Shown: positions 1 through 8,134, counted from the first letter of the stretch. The stretch is DNA of 64,000 bases from Mucilaginibacter sp. PPCGB 2223 (GCF_001705515.1 NZ_MDJS01000001.1:2418001-2482000); one strand, 5' to 3'. Translations and numbers: made by a program. The notes: a model not told the origin generated them from the sequence alone.

Positions 1-534
1 AATAACGCCGGGATATTTGAGCCCAAGGCTTTTACCGATATCCCCGACGAAGACTGGTTTCGTTTTTTTGATGTGAACGTGATGAGCGGCGTGCGGCTCT
101 CGCGCCACCTGCTGCCCAAAATGCTGGCCAAAAACTGGGGGCGCATCATTTTTATATCGAGCGAATCGGCGGTGTTTATCCCCGACGAGATGATCCATTA
201 CGGCATGACGAAAACTGCGCAGCTTGCCGTGAGCCGCGGCCTGGCCGAACTGACCAAAGGGACAGGCGTTACCGTAAACTCGATATTGCCGGGGCCCACA
301 CGCTCGCGCGGAGTGGAAGGGTTTATCGAAGATATGGCCAAATCGGGTAACACGTCAACCACCCAGGTTGAAACCGACTTTTTTAAAAATTTGCGGCCCA
401 CATCGCTCCTGCAGCGCTTTGCTACGGTAACCGAGGTGGCCAATACGGTAACGTATTATGTGAGCCCTCTGGCTTCGGCTACCAACGGGGCAGCTATCCG
501 GGTTGAGGGCGGGTTGATCCGGTCGATACTGTAA
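1..534 (+). CDS. SDR-family oxidoreductase, 5' end outside window
   Basis: The reading frame is open from base 1, so the gene begins upstream of the window. The visible part starts with NNAG, the structural motif after beta-strand 4 of short-chain dehydrogenases/reductases, and continues with the catalytic Ser region (FISSES) and the YGMTK catalytic Tyr-Lys motif. The order NNAG, Ser, YxxxK and the C-terminal length fit a classical SDR of about 250-265 residues that binds NAD(P)H. The N-terminal TGxxxGIG cofactor motif is missing because of the window edge. The substrate cannot be told from sequence. A hairpin terminator follows directly, so this is the last gene of its transcript. Confidence 0.88.
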   Translation, partial: NNAGIFEPKAFTDIPDEDWFRFFDVNVMSGVRLSRHLLPKMLAKNWGRIIFISSESAVFIPDEMIHYGMTKTAQLAVSRGLAELTKGTGVTVNSILPGPTRSRGVEGFIEDMAKSGNTSTTQVETDFFKNLRPTSLLQRFATVTEVANTVTYYVSPLASATNGAAIRVEGGLIRSIL

Positions 535-552
535 AAATCTTGTTTATTAAAA

Positions 553-583
553 ATCCGCAGGCCTAAAAAACTGCGGGTTTTTT
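553..583 (+). terminator. Rho-independent terminator after SDR gene
   Basis: Stem CCGCAG (555-560) pairs with CTGCGG (571-576) and is followed by a run of T. It lies 20 bases after the SDR stop codon. Confidence 0.75.
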
Positions 584-664
584 GTTATTTCTCCCAAAAA
601 ATCCGTATATTGTATGTTTAGCCAAAGCATTCGAAGCTGAATGCGTTACACCTTCACAACACAC

Positions 665-794
665 ATGGGTATACCCATTAATACCCATGCCGTACCCATG
701 TGCCCGATGGGTATGGAATACTGAAAAAGTGCATTTGGAGCTAATGGAAGAGGATAAAACCGGAAATACTGTTGAAATACCCATAAATACCCAT
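665..794. repeat. Cluster of ATACCCAT/ATGGGTAT octamers
   Basis: Six exact octamers and one near-copy fall within 130 bp: two fused as the 14-bp palindrome ATGGGTATACCCAT (665-678), then 681-688, GTACCCAT (692-699), 707-714 on the other strand, 777-784 and 787-794. The gap 535-947 has no convincing gene. Open frames on both strands read through the repeats and have no family resemblance. An operator array or a decayed element are both possible. Confidence 0.6.
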
Positions 795-880
795 GTGCGG
801 GACAATAGAATCAGGCGACAAGAGTTTTTCGAAATCGCATAAATTCAGGGGCTTAAAGCATCCGTGACCGCTGTGCCGTT

Positions 881-910
881 TTGTGGTTGCAAGCATTTTA
901 AATACATTTG
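881..910 (+). promoter_or_regulatory. Bacteroidota-type promoter for 948 gene
   Basis: TTG at 881-883 and TACATTTG at 903-910 are separated by 19 bases, matching the TTG-N19-TAnnTTTG consensus of the Bacteroidota housekeeping sigma factor. It lies about 40 bases upstream of the small gene at 948. Confidence 0.6.
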
Positions 911-947
911 CTTACTGACCCATTTTTATAAACCAACAGCCGGATAA

Positions 948-1202
948 ATGACTGATAAACAAGTTACGCTTGCACAGATACGCTATAATACTGACAGTGA
1001 CGGACAAACGCTATGCTGGCGGCTGATACTCGACGGCCAGGAAGTATTGGTAGAATCGGTAAATATCGAAGCCCCGGTATTTACCTCGCGCGACTGGATG
1101 GAAGACATCGAACGGTTTAAGCACCACATCTCCGTACGCAACTGCTGCGTTACCATTAACGCCGCCGGCGAAGCGATCATAACCTCGCCTGATAACTCCT
1201 AA
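948..1202 (+). CDS. Small hypothetical protein, 84 aa
   Basis: I do not recognise the family. The product is 84 residues, acidic, without signal peptide or membrane segment, and has alternating hydrophobic residues that suggest a small beta-rich cytoplasmic domain (CWRLILDGQEVLVESVNI, then CCVTINAAGEAIIT). It is supported by a well-spaced consensus promoter at 881-910, an ATG start and codon use like its neighbours. It appears to be monocistronic. The antisense frame at 983-1180 is a shadow. Confidence 0.6.
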   Translation: MTDKQVTLAQIRYNTDSDGQTLCWRLILDGQEVLVESVNIEAPVFTSRDWMEDIERFKHHISVRNCCVTINAAGEAIITSPDNS

Positions 1203-1431
1203 GACTTATATTTTTGCTATAGCAAGCTGGCCCGGCGTTTAACCCCCGCCATAAAAATTAAAAAATTGCGGCTTTGTTCCCGGCTTTTTTGCTTATATTT
1301 AATATATAATCCTTACAGCCAATATCAATTGACCTAAATAAAGTTCGAACTAATTAAATCTTTTATACCACTACGGCGTTATAAATTATAACCCGAACCG
1401 GATTTGTTTTTTAATATAATTGATTTCAATC

Positions 1432-1749
1432 ATGAGCCAGCTAAGCGAAATAAAATGTCCTGTTTGCGCTCAATGGAGCAACTGGACTGGTAAAGTAGAT
1501 GCAAAATGCCCGCACTGCGGTGCACAACTCGAACCTGAACATCTTAAATACGAACAGGAGAAAAAGGCCCGCACCGAACAAACCAAAGAGAGTAGTTACC
1601 TGATTATCAAGGATACCGACGATACCATCGTTCAAATGGGCAAACAATTTGTAAACTGGCTGCGATGGTCGACCTTTTTTGGCATATCGGTCATCTATTT
1701 TTTTGTAGCGTTGATGATCCTCGTATTCGGCGTGGTTGCGTTGGTGTAA
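1432..1749 (+). CDS. Zinc-ribbon protein with C-terminal membrane helix
   Basis: Near the N-terminus are two CxxC pairs, CPVC and CPHC, spaced like a rubredoxin/zinc-ribbon knuckle. A charged linker follows, and the last 30 or so residues form one strongly hydrophobic segment (FFGISVIYFFVALMILVF). This suggests a tail-anchored inner-membrane protein with a cytoplasmic metal-binding head. The frame extends to a TTG at 1420, but ATG at 1432 gives a more natural start (MSQLSEIKCPVC) and is chosen here. The product is 105 residues. The function is unknown. It converges with the lipoprotein gene on the other strand, 13 bases away. Confidence 0.65.
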   Translation: MSQLSEIKCPVCAQWSNWTGKVDAKCPHCGAQLEPEHLKYEQEKKARTEQTKESSYLIIKDTDDTIVQMGKQFVNWLRWSTFFGISVIYFFVALMILVFGVVALV

Positions 1750-1762
1750 GAAATGATATCGC

Positions 1763-2242
1763 CTACTTTTTAAGTATAAATATACGCTCGATAGTACCGG
1801 GCGTTATGCCATCAAATAAAGTTGAGGTAGTGCGGTGAAAGGTAAACGCTGCAGGGGTTAGCCGGGTTATTTTGCAAGGCAAAACCTGGTTGTTCGCAGC
1901 GATCATCTCAAAAGTGGTATCCGATTTTAGGACGTAAGTACCGCTGCTTGCGGTCAGATCGGGAGCCGTATTACCAAAAGTGAACGCCTGGCTCCAGGTG
2001 CCATCGTTATTGAATTGAAAATAAGAAACAACACCGGGTTGCATAGGGTACAACTGTGTACCCCTGACATATCCTGTAGTATCGCGAAAAACAGAGATCA
2101 AGGAGTCGAGCCTCCACGTACCCGAAATTTTATTGCCAGTTGTGCCTGAGGAAGAGGGATCGGGCATTGTTTTTTTACAAGCCACAAAAGCACATACAAC
2201 GGTCAGCAAAACGGGTATTGTTATCGATTTTCGCATAAGCAT
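1763..2242 (-). CDS. Lipocalin-like lipoprotein, unknown role
   Basis: The product starts with a lipoprotein signal peptide ending FVAC, so Cys22 would be the lipidated residue, followed by a Lys pair. The mature part opens with GTWRLDSL and contains a FNNDGTWSQ stretch; this pattern is typical of the small lipocalin-like (DUF4923/DUF5004-type) lipoproteins common in Bacteroidota, although I cannot assign the exact family. The frame is open to 2314, but the signal peptide fits a start at 2242 (MLMRKS) or 2236 (MRKS). It probably faces the periplasm or the cell surface. Confidence 0.6.
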   Translation of the reverse strand: MLMRKSITIPVLLTVVCAFVACKKTMPDPSSSGTTGNKISGTWRLDSLISVFRDTTGYVRGTQLYPMQPGVVSYFQFNNDGTWSQAFTFGNTAPDLTASSGTYVLKSDTTFEMIAANNQVLPCKITRLTPAAFTFHRTTSTLFDGITPGTIERIFILKK

Positions 2243-2371
2243 ATTACTTGTTGTACTTAATAAGCTATTGATCAATGGTACATACTGCATTTTGGGCCGC
2301 GGGGTTGCCTGCAACGCTGATTAACAAATTGTTAGTTTAATTAATGCGCGGATTTATCCATGATCTAAAAT

Positions 2372-2402
2372 AAAAAAAGCTTCACGAAAAAATCGTAAAG
2401 CC
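2372..2402 (-). terminator. Terminator downstream of tRNA-Ala
   Basis: Read on the minus strand, GCTTTACGA pairs with TCGTGAAGC (one G-T pair), followed by seven T. It sits 13 bases after the tRNA 3' end. Confidence 0.65.
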
Positions 2403-2414
2403 TTAATTTTTTAG

Positions 2415-2488
<74 letters not shown>

Positions 2489-2559
2489 GTTGCGGGTGGC
2501 AAAAGTAATAAAAAAGTCTTTCCGTACAAATTATTGTTTAATAAAAAACCGGTTGTCTG

Positions 2560-2664
2560 TAAAACAGTAAAGCCTCCTGATGGGCAGGAGGCTTTTACTA
2601 ACCAATTATAAACCTAAATTATGAGAAGACTTTTCTAAAACAATCAACATTGCTGTTGATTTGA
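2560..2664 (-). ncRNA. Candidate small RNA of about 100 nt
   Basis: On the minus strand a near-consensus promoter (2670-2700) would start a transcript at about 2664. The predicted RNA holds a first hairpin (ATCAACA / TGTTGAT), an unpaired AU-rich middle, and ends at a strong hairpin with an 11-bp perfect stem AAAGCCTCCTG/CAGGAGGCTTT (2569-2595). No frame in it codes for a plausible protein. It could be an independent small RNA, or a leader that once preceded a gene now lost. No RNA family was recognised. Confidence 0.4.
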
Positions 2665-2669
2665 TGGTG

Positions 2670-2700
2670 TAAAAGTAACACTTATGTAAACATGGTGCAA
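2670..2700 (-). promoter_or_regulatory. Promoter for candidate small RNA
   Basis: Minus-strand TTG (2700-2698), a 20-base spacer, then TACTTTTA (2677-2670), one base from the TAnnTTTG consensus. No protein gene follows, which is what makes it notable. Confidence 0.5.
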
Positions 2701-2941
2701 ATTTTTTTTGTAATAAAACTGTCACAAACAAAACAATTTTATAAATAGTCTACTATTTTAGTATGACTTTCGTAAAAATTTTAACAAATATTTAACACTT
2801 TCAAAACGATGGCTTTATAAGAGACAGATCATACTGCAGTTATATCCCACCTGAAAAAAACTTGTTAAAAGCTAATAAATATCATTCTCAGCAGTACGGA
2901 GAACTGCCAGGATAAACAGAAAATCCTGGATAAAAAATTAT

Positions 2942-2974
2942 TTGTTCTGCAAGGGCTCCTGATCGTTACCTTTG
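2942..2974 (+). promoter_or_regulatory. Promoter immediately before surE start
   Basis: TTG at 2942-2944 and TACCTTTG at 2967-2974 are 22 bases apart. The surE ATG lies only six bases after the -7 box, so the transcript would be leaderless or nearly so. Confidence 0.5.
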
Positions 2975-2980
2975 CCCTAT

Positions 2981-3754
2981 ATGAAAACCAAACCTACCAT
3001 ACTTGTAGTAAACGATGATGGCATAACTGCGCCGGGTATAAAAGCGCTTACCGAAACCATGCAGGGCATAGGCCATGTAGTAGTAGTTGCGCCCGACAGC
3101 CCGCAATCAGGCATGGGCCATGCCATCACCATTGGTAAACCGTTGCGGCTCGACAGGGTTGATATTTACGAGGGTGTCGAAATGTACCGCTGCTCGGGCA
3201 CCCCGGTTGATTGTGTTAAACTCGCCGTCACCAAAATATTTAAAGGTAAAAAGCCGGATCTGTGTGTATCAGGTATCAATCATGGTTTAAATAATGCCAT
3301 CAACGTTTTGTATTCGGGCACGATGTCGGCAGCTGTAGAGGGCGCTATCGAAAGTATTCCATCCATCGGTTTTTCGCTGGATGATTATACGCTCGAAGCT
3401 GATTTTAGCCATTGCCTTAAGTTTGTTAAAACTATAGCCCTGCAGGTACTGCAAAACGGCTTGCCGATAGGCACGCTGCTTAACGTCAACTTTCCGAACA
3501 CTAAAGATATCAAAGGGGTTAAAATATGCCGCCAGGCCAACGCCAAGTGGGCCGAAGAGTTTGACGAGCGGCTCGACCCCTACAAGCGCCATTATTACTG
3601 GCTTACCGGCGTGCTCGAAAACAACGATAAAGGCGAAGATACCGACATCTGGGCGCTCGATCACAATTATGCATCGGTAGTACCCGTGCAGTTCGATCTC
3701 ACGGCGCATCACGCCATCCCCACCTTAAACAGCTGGAGCTTTAGCGTTTCTTAG
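2981..3754 (+). CDS. surE: 5'/3'-nucleotidase SurE
   Basis: SurE is a metal-dependent phosphatase that removes phosphate from nucleoside 5'- and 3'-monophosphates and has a role in stationary-phase survival. The diagnostic metal-binding NDDG is near residue 14, followed by DSPQSGMGHAIT, SGINHG and YSGTMSAAVEG, all conserved SurE blocks. The product is 257 residues, a normal length. The frame starts at a TTG at 2972, but ATG 2981 (MKTKPTILVVNDDG) aligns with family starts. Its 3' end overlaps the convergent membrane-protein gene by 14 bp. Confidence 0.95.
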   Translation: MKTKPTILVVNDDGITAPGIKALTETMQGIGHVVVVAPDSPQSGMGHAITIGKPLRLDRVDIYEGVEMYRCSGTPVDCVKLAVTKIFKGKKPDLCVSGINHGLNNAINVLYSGTMSAAVEGAIESIPSIGFSLDDYTLEADFSHCLKFVKTIALQVLQNGLPIGTLLNVNFPNTKDIKGVKICRQANAKWAEEFDERLDPYKRHYYWLTGVLENNDKGEDTDIWALDHNYASVVPVQFDLTAHHAIPTLNSWSFSVS

Positions 3755-4223
3755 CGGAATAAAAATTACTGGTAAAAATAGATAAGGGCACACCGATCAT
3801 CACAATAAGTATCAAACAGTTGATGATAACCTGCTTTGCGTGTATATGGCCTGCGGGTGTTTTAGTTAAAGGAACAACTATCAAATTCATCAATAACCAT
3901 ATACCTATACCGTACAATACCCCGATCAGTATATTATTCTGACTTGCCCCACCCAGGCGCGGGTATAAAACAATAAACAAGGCTGTAAAAAAGTACGCTA
4001 TAGCATAGTGTATCAACAAGCCGCATACCACCATCTCGGTGCCACCGTTAAATGCAGATACACCAAACAAAGATGTAGCAATATATTTCAATACGAATAT
4101 AGGGCCTTTGTCAAACGACAGATAAGCATTGGCAAATGCCGCCAGGATATCTAAAGTACCTACCAACAAACCGCACCACAAAACAGTTACGGCTACGCTT
4201 GCTTTACTTTTTTTAGCTGTCAT
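3741..4223 (-). CDS. Four-helix inner-membrane protein, unknown
   Basis: The 160-residue product has four hydrophobic segments, at about residues 10-30, 62-85, 95-118 and 130-150, and a short basic N-terminus and C-terminus, so both ends probably face the cytoplasm. The segments carry small conserved-looking motifs (GTLDILAAFANAYLSF, HYAIAYFFTALF, GIGIWLLMNLIVVPL) typical of a widespread, uncharacterised Bacteroidota/Proteobacteria membrane family similar to YagU/DUF1440. I cannot assign a substrate. It lies six bases downstream of the triplicated secreted genes on the same strand and may be cotranscribed with them. Confidence 0.65.
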   Translation of the reverse strand: MTAKKSKASVAVTVLWCGLLVGTLDILAAFANAYLSFDKGPIFVLKYIATSLFGVSAFNGGTEMVVCGLLIHYAIAYFFTALFIVLYPRLGGASQNNILIGVLYGIGIWLLMNLIVVPLTKTPAGHIHAKQVIINCLILIVMIGVPLSIFTSNFYSAKKR

Positions 4224-4228
4224 ATTGC

Positions 4229-4795
4229 TTACTCTTTATAATGCGTCAGGTCGAAATCGATGCCACCGGGGTTACCTTTAAATTTGCATATCAACGGCAT
4301 ATTCGGATTGTTCAATATCCATACCTCAACTTTGCCATTAGCAGTAACTGCATGGTAAACATCGATGGGTTTATCGTTAACCTGTAGTGCTTCGGTGGTT
4401 TGATTAACCGTAAACTTTGCCCTGTTAATGGCAAGCTGCCGGGTTTTCAGCATATCGCTAAACGCTGCTTTTGATATGAACATAATGGTTTCGCTATCGC
4501 CAAACTGGGTATCGGTACCGGGCATAGGTTCTTCAAGGCGCATTTTGGTGCCGCTTTCCAAAGCTTTAGCAGGGATAATAAAGCTGCCCGTTCCCAACCC
4601 GGTGAGCGTCCATTTCAGCTTCATCGGGTCGTTCATCGATATAAAGTTAAGCGTAAGGGGTATTTGCTGGCCTGTTGCTGTAGAAATTACGGTGTAGTTA
4701 AGCACGCTGCCAACGCCAATCTGGGGCACAATGTTTTGCGCAGCGGCTATCCGGATAGCAAAAAGCATAAAAACAAACAGGCCGGTTTTTTTCAT
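4229..4795 (-). CDS. Secreted protein, tandem family copy 3
   Basis: This is one of three adjacent paralogues (with 4862-5422 and 5518-6078). The start at 4795 gives a clean signal peptide (MKKTGLFVFMLFAIRIAAAQ). The mature part has the family pattern: VPQIGVGSVLNYTV near the start, a central LKWTLTGLGTGSFI, and near the end EVWILNNPNMPLICKFKG. It is 188 residues, has no lipobox and no membrane segment after the signal, so it is probably periplasmic. The family resembles beta-rich, LolA/DUF3108-like folds only superficially; I do not recognise it. It has diverged most of the three. Confidence 0.7.
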   Translation of the reverse strand: MKKTGLFVFMLFAIRIAAAQNIVPQIGVGSVLNYTVISTATGQQIPLTLNFISMNDPMKLKWTLTGLGTGSFIIPAKALESGTKMRLEEPMPGTDTQFGDSETIMFISKAAFSDMLKTRQLAINRAKFTVNQTTEALQVNDKPIDVYHAVTANGKVEVWILNNPNMPLICKFKGNPGGIDFDLTHYKE

Positions 4796-4861
4796 AGTGT
4801 TAAATGTAATTATATTTCTACAAATACAATAACACTGCAAAAAACAAGCGGCCTGCTTATC

Positions 4862-5422
4862 TTATTTTATATAGTCAATTTCCAGATCGACACCTTCCGA
4901 ACCGTTTTTGGTTTTGCAGATGAGCGGAAAATCGGGGTTATTCAAAATCCAAAGTTCGGTTTTGCCGTTAGCCGCCTGGGCGTGTATCACATCAAGCTGC
5001 TTGTTGCCGATCTTTATATCCGATAACTGGTTCTTGCTCAGCACGTATTTCACATCGCCAAACTCCATCTCCTGTTTCTGGGTGATGTCCTTAAAAGCAT
5101 CCTTCGAAATAAAGGCCAGGGTTTCGGTTTCGGGGAGTTCGATGTTGGCATTAGGCTCGGGCGACTCCAGGTGCATCCCTATTCCGCTTTGCAGGCTTTT
5201 AGTGCTCATCACATAGTTGCCCGATCCGTAATCTTCAACGTGCCATTTCATTTTCAGCGAGTCGCGCGTGGCGCTCAGCGTTAACGAAAAAGCTACTGCC
5301 TGGTCTTTTAACGAGATGGTGTAGCCCATCTCGGTTCCGCTCTTAATTTGCGGAACAAACTTTTGCGCCAATGCGGCCTGGCCGGTAAGCGCGAGTAACA
5401 AGCATCCGTAAATTTTTTTCAT
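4862..5422 (-). CDS. Secreted protein, tandem family copy 2
   Basis: The 186-residue product has a signal peptide ending AALAQ. The mature sequence opens VPQIKSGTEMGYTISL and ends with ELWILNNPDFPLICKTKNG, in register with both neighbours. It shares a conserved central block (KMKWHVEDYGSGNYVMS) and a short acidic E-x-x-T-LAFISKDAF segment. The shared WxLNNPxxPLIC near the C-terminus contains one conserved Cys. It is probably periplasmic. Function is unknown. The three genes share orientation with gaps of 66 and 95 bases, so they may form one transcript. Confidence 0.75.
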   Translation of the reverse strand: MKKIYGCLLLALTGQAALAQKFVPQIKSGTEMGYTISLKDQAVAFSLTLSATRDSLKMKWHVEDYGSGNYVMSTKSLQSGIGMHLESPEPNANIELPETETLAFISKDAFKDITQKQEMEFGDVKYVLSKNQLSDIKIGNKQLDVIHAQAANGKTELWILNNPDFPLICKTKNGSEGVDLEIDYIK

Positions 5423-5517
5423 GCCCCGAAATTAGGCACGGCCTGTTAAGGGCAGATTAACAAAAGGTTGTCTTTCGGTGCTGTTGAAAAATACTGTTTA
5501 TGTTGATAACCAACGGC

Positions 5518-6078
5518 TTACTGTATGCTTACCAGGTTAAGGTCGGTACCGTCGGCGTTGTTTTTGGTGCGGCATATCAGCGGGAAATCGGGGTTGTTCA
5601 GCACCCACATCTCTCCTTTACCGTTGGTAGCCACCGCGTGTATCACATCAAGCGCCTGGTTGTTGATTTTAATATCGGCAGTATCTGTCGCTGCAACGCT
5701 GTATTTAATATCGTTGTATTCAAACTCTTTGGTTTTCACCAGGTTGTTAAAGGCGTTTTTTGATATACAGGCCACGGTTTTGTAATCGGGTAGTTTGGTA
5801 AGCACATCTGGCTCGGGTGCTTTAAAATCCATCCCTTTACCGCTTTCAAGTGCCTTTGCCGACATTTCGTACGACCCCTGCCCGTAACCGTCAATGCTCC
5901 AGTCCATTTTAGTCGGGTTGCCAAGGCTGTTAAACGTCAGTACCATAGGCAGCGATTGCCCATCGCTGCTGTACACGTAGTTGATCACGCTGTTCGATTT
6001 GATCTTCGGAACTATCTTTTGTGCAAACGCCGTAGCACCCAGTGCCATAGCGGTCATGATGAACGCGAGTTTTTTCAT
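5518..6078 (-). CDS. Secreted protein, tandem family copy 1
   Basis: This is the promoter-proximal copy of the triplet. It is 186 residues with signal peptide MKKLAFIMTAMALGATAFAQ. It repeats the family layout: VPKIKSNSVINYVYS, KMDWSIDGYGQGSYEMSAKALESG, VACISKNAF and MWVLNNPDFPLICRTKN. It is closest to copy 2. The order suggests repeated tandem duplication followed by divergence. It is transcribed divergently from lpxB across a 270-base gap with no other gene. Confidence 0.75.
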   Translation of the reverse strand: MKKLAFIMTAMALGATAFAQKIVPKIKSNSVINYVYSSDGQSLPMVLTFNSLGNPTKMDWSIDGYGQGSYEMSAKALESGKGMDFKAPEPDVLTKLPDYKTVACISKNAFNNLVKTKEFEYNDIKYSVAATDTADIKINNQALDVIHAVATNGKGEMWVLNNPDFPLICRTKNNADGTDLNLVSIQ

Positions 6079-6351
6079 TTTCTTTTTAAAGGTCGATCGT
6101 TGCTGTTTAATTCAATCAATTAGACTGCCAAAGGCTTCCGGGGTTGAACTTGTAACCGAATTGTTATCCCACCAGATTACAATCAACTAAAAAACAAGCC
6201 ATTATACAAACGCGGTCGGATCAATTCAATACGCCCAAATTACAACATGCCTTTGTGTTACGCAACCATAAAAATTACAGCTGCATAGTGCAGGTGGTAA
6301 AATATTTTACATTTTTGCTTTCGCGATGAACAGCACACAAAACCATATAGC

Positions 6352-7467
6352 ATGCGATATTACCTGGTAGCCGGCGAAGCCTCGGGCGACCTGCACGGCG
6401 CCAACCTGATGAAAGCGTTGAAGGAGCGCGACCCGCAGGCCGGTTTCCGCTATTTTGGTGGCGACCTGATGCAGGCCCAGGGCGGCAGACTGGTAAAACA
6501 TTATGCCGATATGGCCTTTATGGGTTTTGTTGAGGTGGTGGCCAATCTGCCCGCTATTTTAAATAATTTAAAAACCTGTAAACAGGATATCCTGAAATAT
6601 CAGCCCGATGTACTGATCCTCATCGATTTCCCGGGTTTTAACCTCAAGATAGCCTCATTCGCCAAACAGCAGGGCATTAAGGTTTGCTATTACATATCGC
6701 CCAAGGTTTGGGCCTGGAACCAGAAGCGCGTACTCAGGATCAAACGCGTGGTCGACCACATGTTCTGTATCCTGCCGTTCGAGGTTGATTTTTATAAATC
6801 GTGGGGTATGGATGTGGATTATATCGGCAACCCGCTTTTGGATGCCATAGCCGCTTTTAAGCCCGACCCTGGTTTTATAGCAAACAGTTTGCTTACCGAT
6901 AAACCTATCGTGGCCCTTTTGCCCGGCAGCCGCAAGCAGGAGATCAATTACCTGCTTCCGCTGATGGTATCCGTCGCCAAACAGTTTCCGCAGTATCAAT
7001 TTGTGATTGCGGGAGCGCCATCGTTTAATATCGCATTTTATAACCGGTTTTTTACGGGTAGCGCCCCTATCCCGGTGGTGTTTAACAATACGTATAATTT
7101 ACTGAGCAACGCCCGAGCGGCTATCGTAGCATCGGGCACCGCAACGCTCGAAACCGCTTTGTTTAACGTGCCGCAGGTTGTGGTTTATAAAGGGAACGCG
7201 CTAACTATAGGTATAGCCAGGGTGCTCATCAAAATTGGTTTTATATCGCTCGTAAATTTAATTATGGACCGGCTGGTGGTGAAGGAACTGATACAGGGCG
7301 ATTATAACGAAGCAAACGTTAAAACCGAGCTGCACAACCTGTTGCATGATCAGGATTACCGCCAGGCCATGCTTAAAAGTTATGACGAACTCGACGCGCG
7401 GATGGGCCAGCCCGGCGCATCGGCCAAAGCAGCCGCACTGATCGTAAAATTCACCTCAAAAAAATAG
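6352..7467 (+). CDS. lpxB: Lipid-A-disaccharide synthase
   Basis: LpxB joins UDP-2,3-diacylglucosamine and lipid X to form the lipid A disaccharide on the cytoplasmic face of the inner membrane. The start MRYYLVAGEASGDLHGA carries the family's conserved GEASGD motif. Other blocks are FMGFVEV, LIDFPGFN, YYISPKVWAWN, LLPGSRKQEI and the C-terminal ASGTATLETAL. At 371 residues it is full length. In many Bacteroidota this gene follows surE, and here surE lies about 2.6 kb upstream on the same strand, separated by the membrane protein and the secreted-family triplet on the minus strand. Confidence 0.96.
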   Translation: MRYYLVAGEASGDLHGANLMKALKERDPQAGFRYFGGDLMQAQGGRLVKHYADMAFMGFVEVVANLPAILNNLKTCKQDILKYQPDVLILIDFPGFNLKIASFAKQQGIKVCYYISPKVWAWNQKRVLRIKRVVDHMFCILPFEVDFYKSWGMDVDYIGNPLLDAIAAFKPDPGFIANSLLTDKPIVALLPGSRKQEINYLLPLMVSVAKQFPQYQFVIAGAPSFNIAFYNRFFTGSAPIPVVFNNTYNLLSNARAAIVASGTATLETALFNVPQVVVYKGNALTIGIARVLIKIGFISLVNLIMDRLVVKELIQGDYNEANVKTELHNLLHDQDYRQAMLKSYDELDARMGQPGASAKAAALIVKFTSKK

Positions 7468-7493
7468 GCCCCGTGGAGATATCCCCGGGGCCT
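7466..7493 (+). terminator. Hairpin after lpxB
   Basis: AGGCCCCG (7466-7473) pairs with CGGGGCCT (7486-7493), beginning inside the lpxB stop codon. The T run after it is poor, so it may be a 3' stabilising hairpin rather than an efficient terminator. Confidence 0.4.
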
Positions 7494-7527
7494 GATGTTT
7501 TCAGAGGTAGATGAAAATATATGATGA

Positions 7528-7686
7528 TCAGGCAACCGATAGGTTAGTGGCCTGGTGGATGCGGCTTAATATTTTTGTTTTGGCAGCTTTAATGGCTTTC
7601 AAATCATTCATCAAAAGTGCTTTTAATTCCCTGTCGAAACGATTGATCATTTTCTGGGTTACCGGTGTTGATTTTATAGCTTTCAT
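7528..7686 (-). CDS. Tiny basic protein, 52 aa
   Basis: An ATG-started frame encodes a Lys/Leu-rich, probably helical peptide beginning MKAIKSTPVTQKMINRFDRE. It has no signal peptide or Cys. It lies 33 bases downstream of the 59-aa frame on the same strand, which suggests a shared transcript. The opposite strand is also open (7511-7723), but that translation is an unlikely mix of aromatic and hydrophobic residues. I do not recognise the family. Confidence 0.4.
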   Translation of the reverse strand: MKAIKSTPVTQKMINRFDRELKALLMNDLKAIKAAKTKILSRIHQATNLSVA

Positions 7687-7719
7687 GGTCAGTTTGTTTT
7701 TAAGGTTATCGTTTGATTT

Positions 7720-7899
7720 TTAATGTTGTTGTTTCTTTATTTCTTCGCTATCGGTCAGGTTATCGTTTCTTCTCTTGGCCTCTTCAAACTGACGCTCGAT
7801 TTGCTCTTTCTCCCGCTCATCTGACGGGGCTTCCGGGTTCGCCGGGTTTTCCCATGTCTGATCGTCGGCAGCAGGTACGCTTTTCTTGACAGTTTCCAT
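7720..7899 (-). CDS. Small hydrophilic acidic/basic protein, 59 aa
   Basis: The frame starts METVKKSVPAADDQTWENP and is rich in Glu, Lys, Arg and Gln, with an EKEQIERQFEEAKRR stretch likely to form a single charged helix. The minus-strand AAAGGA just before the ATG could serve as a ribosome-binding site, which is unusual in this window. Composition resembles small stress or intrinsically disordered proteins of Bacteroidota. Function is unknown. Confidence 0.55.
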   Translation of the reverse strand: METVKKSVPAADDQTWENPANPEAPSDEREKEQIERQFEEAKRRNDNLTDSEEIKKQQH

Positions 7900-8134
7900 C
7901 GTTGTATCCTTTCGTGGATACTATTGCCAAATAAATGCCAATCATCGCTAAAGCGGCCCGGTTTTTTTGACTGATTTACGTACCAGCGGTTTAAAGCGAT
8001 TTTTTAAACCGTTCGATAAATCGTTCCGCGGTTATCCCGCCCGGAAAATAGTTTGTAAAAAGCTACACCGTGTCGGCGGTAGTGGTCAATGATTAATGAA
8101 AATGTGCAGATGTGCAAATGATAAGGACCGCTTT

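Noticed and set aside
582..842. 86-residue frame on the plus strand
   Set aside because: It reads through the ATACCCAT array and starts inside the T run of the terminator; no family resemblance, and the opposite strand is open to the same extent.
2621..2638. Five-codon frame MRRLF after AACCAATTATAAACCTAAATT, like the leader of SusC genes
   Set aside because: The strong promoter and terminator signals are on the other strand, and no SusC gene follows. It is probably chance.
7511..7723. 70-residue plus-strand frame after lpxB
   Set aside because: Aromatic and hydrophobic composition typical of the complement of a Lys-rich gene; the minus strand reading is more protein-like.
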